Source: Deltaproteobacteria bacterium
GTDB lineage: Bacteria > Desulfobacterota > Anaeroferrophillalia > Anaeroferrophillales > Tharpellaceae
Assembly: GCA_030595135.1 (NCBI GenBank)
Contig: JAUVDU010000164.1
Coordinates: 1-5,109, forward strand
Reading direction: 5' to 3'
DNA: 5,109 bases
The notes beneath the pieces are model-generated. The model was not told the origin of the DNA. It did not search any database and was given only the letters and a program-made list of their open reading frames with translations. Each line of letters begins with the position of its first letter. The stretch's first letter is position 1. A program made the translations under genes and the position numbers. This document shows positions 1 to 5,109 of this stretch, in pieces.

Positions 1-1457
1 TTTATCGTAAGTTTCCCGGTAACCACTGAATCGACACCAAAAATGCGTAAAGTGTCGACCAGATCAAGATCATCAATCGCGCCTTTAAGCACAACCTCAT
101 GCCCTGCCGCCAACTCATCCATTATTAACGAAGCCTTGACGTAGCCACCCTCAAAAATAAATGAGACGGGATCGATATTGAGCTTGTCATTATGAATTTT
201 CAGACCAATTGCAAAATCTTTCAGCACCTCTTTAAAACCCAACACCTGATCAACAGAGATGTCGATATCGACATCGCAATCAAGATCACGAAGCGCCTCC
301 AGCGAAAAAGGCTGACGACTGAAGAGAGGTTCTTTAGGGTGAGTTTTTTTCACCGGTTTTTTGGCCGCATCAACTGGCGGAACCGGTGCTTTTGGCTCGG
401 CTTCCGGAAGAGTGGAAGATTTTATCGGAAAATCTTCCAAATAGAGCTTTTGCGCCTTAAGCCGCCCTCCAAATTTGGGCCGTTTAGCGGCAAAAGAGGC
501 GGTAAAGTCAGCCTCCAGCGCATTTTTGCCAAAGTTCAATTTAAAATCTTTAAACTGCAACTCGCTGCTTGACCCCTGAAGAGAACCGCTGCACATAATC
601 ACGCCCGCCTCAGGCAGAGAAATATCCAGAAGCGCATTAAGATCTTCTGTTTGAGCAGCCAACCCTTTCAACTTTAGATCGATAGCGCTGTCAATAGTTC
701 CCGGAGCCAGGGGAATTTTGCCGATGCGCCCCTCAGCCCGCAGCGAGAATCCGTCAGCCGAACCAAAATCGAGAGCTATATCCTCCACCCCTAAAGCACC
801 AGGCGAGACTCCAACCAGACGCAGAGAGCCCCGAGCCGGCCCCAGCTCAGGCAGATCATCGGGGAGATAGGCTTCAAGGCTGCGGCTATCAGGCGAGACC
901 ACTTTGATCTCAAGGTCAAGATGGGAAAAAGGCTGCAAAGCGGAAAAATCTTCGATCAGACCGTCACCGACCACCGCCACATCCACGCCTTGCAAATTAC
1001 TTCCCTGCGCCTTAAACTCACGAATTCGAAGCTTCGAACCGGTCGCTGTGACCTGACCGGAAAGCTTAACCCGAGCCAAGACATAGAGCCCCTGAGGCAG
1101 CAACCACTCTAAAGTTGCCCGATCATCAATCAGGCCCGCCACCCCAAGCTCCAACTCTCCACGCAGGAGGGCTGCCGGAGTTAAAATAAGATCAAGATCA
1201 CGAAATACCAAGGTTTCCGACTCACCCGGCAATTTGAGTTTAACTTCGGCCGCAGTCAGGGCAGGACGCCGGGAAAATTGCAGCGTAAACGGTTCTTCGA
1301 TCTCGATTTGATAATCGCTCAGGTTATTGACCAAACGAACCAACCCTTTGCGATAATCGTCATCATCAAAGGTCAGGTAGGCAAAACCTAAAACCGCCGT
1401 CAGTATAATAATCAGAACAAGCGGCAAAAAGAACAATATTTTCAGGATTTTTTGCAT
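1..1457 (-). CDS. AsmA-family inner-membrane-anchored envelope protein (partial, C-terminus beyond left edge)
   Basis: The frame is open from the ATG at 1457 to the window edge, giving 485 codons with no stop. Residues about 4-30 form one hydrophobic segment (ILFFLPLVLIIILTAVLGFA) after a short Lys-containing N-terminus, so the protein is probably anchored in the inner membrane with its bulk in the periplasm. The following stretch FDDDDYRKGLVRLVNN, about 30-45, then a 'IEIEEPFTLQFSRRPALTAA' segment and FRDLDLILTPAALLRGELEL (about 85-104), closely match the N-terminal layout of AsmA proteins (FDPNDYR..., then a sigma-strand series and DxxLxLxLxPLLxGEL). The rest is amphipathic beta-type sequence with recurrent D-L-D-L motifs, as expected for AsmA/DUF748-like repeats. 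A Pro/Lys/Glu-rich linker at about 348-378 separates two such blocks. Family members (AsmA, TamB, YhdP relatives) are linked to outer-membrane protein assembly or lipid transport. The exact role here is unknown. The gene lies 8 bp downstream of the antiporter gene and is probably in its operon. Confidence 0.86.
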   Translation of the reverse strand, partial: MQKILKILFFLPLVLIIILTAVLGFAYLTFDDDDYRKGLVRLVNNLSDYQIEIEEPFTLQFSRRPALTAAEVKLKLPGESETLVFRDLDLILTPAALLRGELELGVAGLIDDRATLEWLLPQGLYVLARVKLSGQVTATGSKLRIREFKAQGSNLQGVDVAVVGDGLIEDFSALQPFSHLDLEIKVVSPDSRSLEAYLPDDLPELGPARGSLRLVGVSPGALGVEDIALDFGSADGFSLRAEGRIGKIPLAPGTIDSAIDLKLKGLAAQTEDLNALLDISLPEAGVIMCSGSLQGSSSELQFKDFKLNFGKNALEADFTASFAAKRPKFGGRLKAQKLYLEDFPIKSSTLPEAEPKAPVPPVDAAKKPVKKTHPKEPLFSRQPFSLEALRDLDCDVDIDISVDQVLGFKEVLKDFAIGLKIHNDKLNIDPVSFIFEGGYVKASLIMDELAAGHEVVLKGAIDDLDLVDTLRIFGVDSVVTGKLTI

Positions 1458-1463
1458 TCAGAA

Positions 1464-1467
1464 CCTC
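1464..1467 (-). promoter_or_regulatory. Ribosome-binding site of the AsmA gene, overlapping the upstream stop codon
   Basis: On the minus strand the sequence reads TTGAGGTTCTGAATG. GAGG lies 6 nt before the ATG at 1457, and its first two bases (GA) are also the last two bases of the TGA stop of the antiporter gene. This placement fixes the AsmA start and suggests that ribosomes ending on the antiporter gene reinitiate here. Confidence 0.7.
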
Positions 1468-3085
1468 AAGTCGACTGCGGCGTCGTAAAAACATGCTCGG
1501 CAAATCCGGTAGCCGCCGCCGCATAAAGATTGAATACGAGATCGGCACCGGCGGCTTCAAGGGTCGCCACATCCTCATCATATTTGGCCAGAGCCGCAAT
1601 TGAACCTTTAAAAGATATATTTTGCAACTCTTGCAGAGCTGCTAAATTAGCAACTTGTGACGGCATCGCGAGAATCACGATTTCAAGTAAACGCTCATCT
1701 TTTCGATTTTTGCCGGCCTGTTCCACCCGCTCCCAAAAATCTTTGTCGGCGGCATCTCCCCAACAAACATTGCGCCCTTTTTTAATTTCCCCGGCAACCA
1801 CCTCCTTGTCATGATCGAAACCGAGCACCGCCTCGGGCCCGAATTTCCCCACCGCCGTCGTAAACGACTCAATCCCGACACGCCCCATGCCGCAAACTAT
1901 GGCATGGATACCATCAGTAACCGGGATCTCCTCACCCGGCAGTCGTTTCGCCGACTGAAAACGTTTAAAAAAGGGTGCAAAACGATCATAAAGAGTATTG
2001 ACCCGACTGTTAAACGGAGCCGCTGCGACAAAAGAGAACGACATGGTCAGGGCCAAAATAATCAACCACTCGTTATTGATCCAACCATTTTTGGCCCCGA
2101 CCGCGGCAACAATGAGGCCAAATTCACTGTAGTTGGACAGACTTGCGGTCGAAAAGAGCGCCGTCCGGGCGCGCAGATGAAAACGGGTAAAGAGAAAGAA
2201 GAAGAGGCCTGATTTAAAAATGACAAACATGCTCAAGATCAGGGCTAAAAGCAGATTATTCCATGAAGGGATACCGGTCAGCCCGACACTGAAGAAAAAA
2301 CCGATCAGAAAAAGATCTTTGAAATTCATCAGGGTTTTTGAGAGATTTGCGGCTTTGGGGTGATCGGCCAACAGGGCCCCGATGATTAAAGCCCCGAGAT
2401 CGGGTTTTAAGCCGACAACTTTAAAACTAAACGCCCCGACGACAAAGGCCGCAAACAGACCCAGCAAAGCAAAAAGCTCCCCGCGCCCGCTGCGATTGAG
2501 GAAAAAGAACAACAGCGGCCGCATCAACCACAAAAACGGGGGCAGTGCCAGAGCCCAGAGCGAGGGCATACTACCCTTGGCAAAGGTCATAAAGAGCACG
2601 GCAAAAATATCCTGAACAACCAAAATACCGATCGCCAGCTGACCGTATCGAGAACTCATGGTTCCGCTCTCCTCAAGAACCTTAACCGCGAAAACGGTAC
2701 TCGAAAAGCTTAAGGCAAAACCGACTAAGGCCGCCTGCATCATGGTCAGTGAAGTAAAAAAAGGCAGCCCCACAACACTGGCGAGAAAGACCAAGCTGCC
2801 GAAAAAAACTACCGACAGAACCGTGTGAACGGTTGTCGTCGCCCAAATCTCCGGTTTCAGCAGATCTTTTATGTGGAGCTTAAGACCAATTGTAAAGAGC
2901 ATGATCATGACCCCGATATTGGCAATCGCCTCAAGCGCCATAAAACCACTGGTCAACCCCAACCCTTTGAGAATAAAGCCGGCCCCGATAAAACCAATAA
3001 GCGGCGGCAGACCAACCTGAAACACGGCAAAGCCGCAGAGAAAAGCGATCGATATCCAGATCAAATCAACAGTTATTGGCCCCAT
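1466..3085 (-). CDS. CPA2-family cation/proton antiporter, KefB/KefC/YbaL type, with TrkA-N (RCK) domain
   Basis: This 539-residue protein is a predicted inner-membrane monovalent cation:H+ antiporter or glutathione-gated-type K+ efflux protein. Residues about 5-360 hold roughly 12-13 hydrophobic segments. Family signatures are visible: PPLIGFIGAGFILKG (27-41), FTIGLKL (64-70), FSSTVFAVKVLEE (127-139), the QD pair Q158-D159 in GILVVQDI (expected transport-site Asp), LGALIIGALLADHP (230-243), FFFSVGL (263-269) and NYSEFGL (318-324, in the place of the family's GEF motif). Residues about 392-525 form a cytosolic Rossmann TrkA-N domain with GMGRVG at 399-404, the acidic FDHD at 423-426 that would contact the nucleotide ribose, and WGDAAD at 442-447. 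No TrkA-C domain follows, and the length is closer to YbaL (about 560) than to KefB/KefC (about 600-620). The start is supported by an in-frame TAA 9 nt upstream of the ATG and a G-rich GGGGG about 10 nt upstream. The transported ion and the gating ligand cannot be read from the sequence; no KefF/KefG-like ancillary gene is present in the window. Confidence 0.93.
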   Translation of the reverse strand: MGPITVDLIWISIAFLCGFAVFQVGLPPLIGFIGAGFILKGLGLTSGFMALEAIANIGVMIMLFTIGLKLHIKDLLKPEIWATTTVHTVLSVVFFGSLVFLASVVGLPFFTSLTMMQAALVGFALSFSSTVFAVKVLEESGTMSSRYGQLAIGILVVQDIFAVLFMTFAKGSMPSLWALALPPFLWLMRPLLFFFLNRSGRGELFALLGLFAAFVVGAFSFKVVGLKPDLGALIIGALLADHPKAANLSKTLMNFKDLFLIGFFFSVGLTGIPSWNNLLLALILSMFVIFKSGLFFFLFTRFHLRARTALFSTASLSNYSEFGLIVAAVGAKNGWINNEWLIILALTMSFSFVAAAPFNSRVNTLYDRFAPFFKRFQSAKRLPGEEIPVTDGIHAIVCGMGRVGIESFTTAVGKFGPEAVLGFDHDKEVVAGEIKKGRNVCWGDAADKDFWERVEQAGKNRKDERLLEIVILAMPSQVANLAALQELQNISFKGSIAALAKYDEDVATLEAAGADLVFNLYAAAATGFAEHVFTTPQST

Positions 3086-3114
3086 TTTAATTTAACCCCC
3101 ATTTTTTATCGTAA

Positions 3115-3142
3115 TTTATAAGTTGCCATCACGTAAATTCAG
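3115..3142 (-). promoter_or_regulatory. Possible promoter for the antiporter-AsmA operon
   Basis: On the minus strand a TATAAA (plus-strand 3115-3120) lies about 30 nt before the antiporter ATG. The best -35 partner at 16-bp spacing is the poor CTGAAT (plus-strand 3137-3142). The -10 is good and the -35 is weak. The -35 position falls inside the left arm of the palindrome at 3133-3195, so insertion of that element may have changed the promoter. This is a motif reading only. Confidence 0.22.
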
Positions 3143-3195
3143 GGGACACAATCCCGATTTCCTACGGAGAATCAGGTTATGTCCCCAGAATTTAC
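3133..3195. repeat. 63-nt imperfect palindrome, REP-like / IS200-IS605-related non-autonomous element
   Basis: The left arm GTAAATTCAGGGGACA (3133-3148) and the right arm TGTCCCCAGAATTTAC (3180-3195) are reverse complements at 15 of 16 positions; the only mismatch is A3141 against A3187. Inside, GATTTCC (3156-3162) and GGAGAATC (3166-3173) can pair with a one-base bulge around a TAC loop, so most of the element can fold into a long hairpin. From memory, palindromes with AAATTC-N-GGGGACA ends are dispersed repeats in many Desulfobacterota and other proteobacterial genomes and are often found near Y1-type (RAYT / IS200-like) transposase genes; this is recollection, not a search. It is not a typical intrinsic terminator: there is no T-run after either arm, and it sits between two divergent start regions where none is needed. 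No transposase gene is in the window. Confidence 0.72.
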
Positions 3196-3265
3196 TGAAA
3201 TCCATCAATATTAGGTACTGTTCTACTTTCGCTGAATAGTTACTTATCTTAAACCCTATGCGTGC

Positions 3266-3294
3266 TTGACGACATAACAAAAAGTTGCTAGGTT
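3266..3294 (+). promoter_or_regulatory. Possible sigma-70-type promoter for the lytic transglycosylase gene
   Basis: TTGACG (3266-3271) matches the -35 consensus at five of six positions. At 17-bp spacing the -10 candidate is TAGGTT (3289-3294), which matches poorly. A second option is TTGCTA (3285-3290) with CATAAA (3308-3313) at 17 bp. Either would give a leader of roughly 30-50 nt before the ATG at 3351. The evidence is weak and the true start site could be either. Confidence 0.28.
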
Positions 3295-3335
3295 GTAAAT
3301 GTTTTTACATAAAACTAATACAAAAACATCCCAAT

Positions 3336-3340
3336 AGGAG
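3336..3340 (+). promoter_or_regulatory. Ribosome-binding site deciding the start of the lytic transglycosylase gene
   Basis: AGGAG lies 10 nt before the ATG at 3351. The same frame is open further upstream to a TTG at 3285, but that start has no Shine-Dalgarno sequence and would put 22 residues with two cysteines in front of an otherwise classical signal peptide. The ATG at 3351 is therefore preferred. Confidence 0.75.
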
Positions 3341-3350
3341 AACTTTAACG

Positions 3351-4796
3351 ATGTTAACCAGAACCTTTAAATACGGCAGCTTGGCACTTTTTATACTGCT
3401 CGACCTCTTTTTTACAGTTACGGCCGCGGCGGCAGCGGGCGAAAAACACGATGAATTATTGCAACAAGAGAAGTTTACCGGTGACTTTGACGAGATGAGC
3501 CAACGCCATGTCATCCGGGCTCTGGTGGTTTACAATGACATGCTCTATTTTTTTGATCATGGTCAGGCCCGGGGAGCGTCCTATGAAGGTTTGAAACTTT
3601 TTGAAAAATTTATCAATAAAAAGTTGAAAAAAGGCACGGTAAAAATTCGGGTTGTCTTTGTCCCGACAACCAGAGATCGCCTCTTTAGCGACTTAGTTGA
3701 AGGGCGCGGTGATTTGGCTGCGGCAAATTTGACCATCACTCCAGAACGTCTGCAAGAGGTCGATTTTTCCGACCCTCTTGCGAGCAAGGTCAAGGAGCTA
3801 TTGGTTACCGGGCCTAAAGCCGAAAAACTGACCACGCTGGATGATCTCGCTGGGCGCGAAATCATGGTGCGTAAATCGAGCAGCTATTATGAGCATCTGC
3901 AAAAACTTAACCAAACCTTTATCAAGGAAGGCAAAAAACCGACCACCCTCAATCCTGCAGGGAAATACCTGGAAGACGCCGACCTTCTGGAGATGGTTAA
4001 TTCCGGCATCCTGCCCTGGGCGGTGGTTGACAGCCATAAGGCTAAATTTTGGGCCGGAATCTATGATAAACTTACCGTCAGAGAAGATCTGGTTATCCAT
4101 AGCGGCAGCAAAATCGCCTGGGCTATGCGGAAAAACAGCCCGAAATTACAAGAGACCGTCAATCAGTTTGTCAAAAAAAATCGTCAAGGCACCCTGCACG
4201 GCAATATCATTATAAATCGTTACCTAAAAAAGAACCGCTGGGCGACAAATCCCAATCGCAAAGAAGAACGGGAACGGTTTGCCCAAACGGTTAAACTTTT
4301 CCAGGAGTACGGCAAACGTTTTAACTTTGATTACCTGATGCTAATGGCCCTGGCTTTCCAGGAATCACAACTTGATCATAGTCAACGCAGCTCGGCCGGA
4401 GCCATCGGCATTATGCAGGTCTTAAAAAGTACGGCTGCCGACCCCAAAGTAAACATTAAAGACATTGAAAAAATTGAGAACAATGTCAACGCCGGGAGCA
4501 AATATCTGCGTTTTGTCTATGATAACTATTATGCCGACAAGCAGAACATGGATGATCTTAACAAGATGCTGTTCAGCTTTGCCTCCTACAATGCCGGGCC
4601 ACGAAAGATTTCGCGAATGCGCAAACTGGCCGGAGAGATGGGGCTTAATAAAGATGTCTGGTTTAATAATGTTGAACTCGCGGCCGCCAAAAAGATCGGC
4701 CGCGAAACCGTCCAGTATGTCAGCAATATCTATAAATATTATATCGCTTACCGGCTGGTTGAAGAGCATAAACAGGAGAAGTCTAAAAACAACTGA
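3351..4796 (+). CDS. mltF: MltF-type lytic transglycosylase (family-3 solute-binding domain + SLT catalytic domain)
   Basis: This 481-residue exported enzyme is predicted to cleave the MurNAc-GlcNAc bond of peptidoglycan non-hydrolytically, forming 1,6-anhydroMurNAc ends. Residues 1-29 are a signal peptide (TFKYGSLALFILLDLFFTVTAAAAAG) without a lipobox Cys, so the mature protein is probably soluble in the periplasm or held by an uncleaved anchor. Residues about 53-295 are a family-3 solute-binding (SBP_bac_3) domain. It contains the typical LVEGRGDLAAANLTITPER (115-133), in which T130 and R133 stand where this fold usually binds a ligand carboxylate, followed by VDFSDPL (137-143). Residues about 305-470 are an SLT domain: catalytic Glu338 in AFQESQ (codon at 4362), SSAGAIGIMQV (347-357), and FASYNAGPRKI (410-420), the usual AYNAG motif. 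The length is close to that of E. coli MltF (about 518). In Pseudomonas MltF the binding domain controls activity in response to cell-wall fragments; a similar role here is inference. The gene is divergent from the antiporter and is followed by a solute-binding lipoprotein gene in the same direction. No terminator is visible after the stop. Confidence 0.93.
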   Translation: MLTRTFKYGSLALFILLDLFFTVTAAAAAGEKHDELLQQEKFTGDFDEMSQRHVIRALVVYNDMLYFFDHGQARGASYEGLKLFEKFINKKLKKGTVKIRVVFVPTTRDRLFSDLVEGRGDLAAANLTITPERLQEVDFSDPLASKVKELLVTGPKAEKLTTLDDLAGREIMVRKSSSYYEHLQKLNQTFIKEGKKPTTLNPAGKYLEDADLLEMVNSGILPWAVVDSHKAKFWAGIYDKLTVREDLVIHSGSKIAWAMRKNSPKLQETVNQFVKKNRQGTLHGNIIINRYLKKNRWATNPNRKEERERFAQTVKLFQEYGKRFNFDYLMLMALAFQESQLDHSQRSSAGAIGIMQVLKSTAADPKVNIKDIEKIENNVNAGSKYLRFVYDNYYADKQNMDDLNKMLFSFASYNAGPRKISRMRKLAGEMGLNKDVWFNNVELAAAKKIGRETVQYVSNIYKYYIAYRLVEEHKQEKSKNN

Positions 4797-4920
4797 AGAT
4801 TCCGGCAAAGGCTGTTTATGAACTTGCAATCGGATCTACAGCATGATAAATATAACTCAGTTTATCAAGTTATCCCTGATACGGGCTTTGCCCAAGGCAT
4901 AATCATCGGAATATGTTACC

Positions 4921-4926
4921 AAGGAG
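4921..4926 (+). promoter_or_regulatory. Ribosome-binding site of the downstream lipoprotein gene
   Basis: AAGGAG lies 6 nt before the ATG at 4933. It is a strong Shine-Dalgarno sequence and fixes the start; the earlier ATG at 4818 in a different frame has none and ends without a recognisable product. In the 136 bp between the two genes I see no convincing terminator. TATAAC at 4852-4857 looks like a -10 box, but it lacks a good -35 at normal spacing, so read-through from the transglycosylase gene is possible. Confidence 0.75.
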
Positions 4927-4932
4927 AGCGCA

Positions 4933-5109
4933 ATGAAACTATTCAAATTAACAGCCCTATTGATCCTCACCCCCTTAATCTTCGGAGCCTGCAATGCAAT
5001 AAACAGTAAATCCGAACTCTCCACCTCCCCCGTACTTGAGAGAATTGCGGCCCGGGGCGAATTGATCGTCGGTACTGCGGCAAGCATGCCGCCGCTTAAT
5101 ATGACAACC
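4933..5109 (+). CDS. Family-3 solute-binding lipoprotein, N-terminal part (runs off right edge)
   Basis: The first 59 codons are in the window and the frame stays open to the edge. Residues 1-20 are a lipoprotein signal peptide: MKLFK, a hydrophobic core LTALLILTPLIF, then a lipobox-like FGAC with Cys20 as the probable lipidated residue (Phe at -3 is less common than Leu). The +2 residue is Asn, not Asp, so inner-membrane retention is not signalled by the E. coli rule. A short Ser/Thr-rich linker leads into SPVLERIAARGELIVGTAASMPPLNMTT, the classical N-terminal strand of SBP_bac_3 proteins (LxxIxxRGxLxVGTxxxxPPxxF/M). Such proteins bind amino acids or other small ligands for ABC uptake or for sensing. 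Whether transporter genes or a further enzymatic domain follow cannot be seen, so an MltF-like fusion is not excluded. Confidence 0.8.
   Translation, partial: MKLFKLTALLILTPLIFGACNAINSKSELSTSPVLERIAARGELIVGTAASMPPLNMTT

Noticed and set aside
258..275. Perfect 18-bp palindrome GATGTCGATATCGACATC.
   Set aside because: It lies inside the AsmA coding frame, where it encodes an alternating Asp-Val-Asp-Ile-Asp-Ile strand; repeated GAT/GAC and GTC/ATC codons create the symmetry. Nothing else marks it as an operator.
192..572. Plus-strand open frame of 126 codons within the left region.
   Set aside because: It lies opposite the AsmA reading frame, its product is rich in Arg/Lys/Phe without any recognisable domain, and it has no ribosome-binding site. 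It is a shadow of the minus-strand gene.
1025..1038. Perfect 14-bp palindrome TTCGAAGCTTCGAA.
   Set aside because: It is within the AsmA coding sequence (Gly-Ser-Lys-Leu-Arg-Ile-Arg), with no matching copy seen elsewhere in the window and no promoter context.
3073..3102. Nine-codon minus-strand mini-ORF (ATG at 3102) overlapping the antiporter start out of frame.
   Set aside because: It has no ribosome-binding site of its own, and its ATG arises from the AT-rich leader next to the G-run that serves as the antiporter ribosome-binding site. A leader-peptide role has no support.
3285..3350. Upstream TTG start that would add 22 residues to the lytic transglycosylase.
   Set aside because: There is no Shine-Dalgarno sequence before it, the extension would precede a well-formed signal peptide, and a good AGGAG is placed before the ATG at 3351.
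4880..4893. Small GGGC-TTT-GCCC hairpin between the transglycosylase and lipoprotein genes as a terminator.
   Set aside because: The stem is only four base pairs and is not followed by a T-run, so it is unlikely to terminate transcription.
4818..5009. Plus-strand open frame of 63 codons overlapping the lipoprotein gene start.
   Set aside because: It has no Shine-Dalgarno sequence and no recognisable product, and it overlaps out of frame a gene with a strong ribosome-binding site, signal peptide and known family signature.

Overview
This 5.1 kb window looks like ordinary chromosomal DNA from a Gram-negative proteobacterium-like organism. It encodes an AsmA-family envelope protein, a periplasmic MltF-type lytic transglycosylase and a lipoprotein, all of which imply a periplasm and most likely an outer membrane. 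The MltF subtype and a characteristic intergenic palindrome (GTAAATTC-N-GGGGACA arms) resemble what I remember from Desulfobacterota (the former Deltaproteobacteria). That assignment is inference, and no marker gene here proves it.

Layout: the left 3.1 kb is read leftwards and holds two closely packed genes. The upstream gene (1466-3085) is a complete CPA2-family cation/proton antiporter of the KefB/KefC/YbaL type, with a cytosolic TrkA-N/RCK nucleotide-binding domain. Eight bases after its stop begins an AsmA-family protein (1457 down to position 1). It has 485 codons in the window and runs off the left edge. The ribosome-binding site of the AsmA gene overlaps the antiporter stop codon, so the two are very probably co-transcribed and translationally coupled.

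The antiporter and the rightward genes are separated by a divergent 265 bp intergenic region (3086-3350). It contains a 63-nt imperfect palindrome (3133-3195) with 16-nt arms that match at 15 of 16 positions. The palindrome is best read as a REP-like or IS200/IS605-related non-autonomous element. Weak promoter candidates lie on both sides of it.

The right 1.8 kb is read rightwards. It holds a complete 481-residue MltF-type lytic transglycosylase (3351-4796: signal peptide, family-3 solute-binding domain, SLT catalytic domain). After a 136 bp gap comes the first 59 codons of a lipoprotein with the N-terminus of a family-3 solute-binding protein (4933 to the window end).

The common theme is the cell envelope: ion homeostasis at the inner membrane, AsmA-type envelope maintenance or lipid transport, peptidoglycan turnover and periplasmic ligand binding. 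I found no tRNA, rRNA, CRISPR array, intact transposase gene or convincing new system. The palindrome is the one element not explained by ordinary housekeeping genes.
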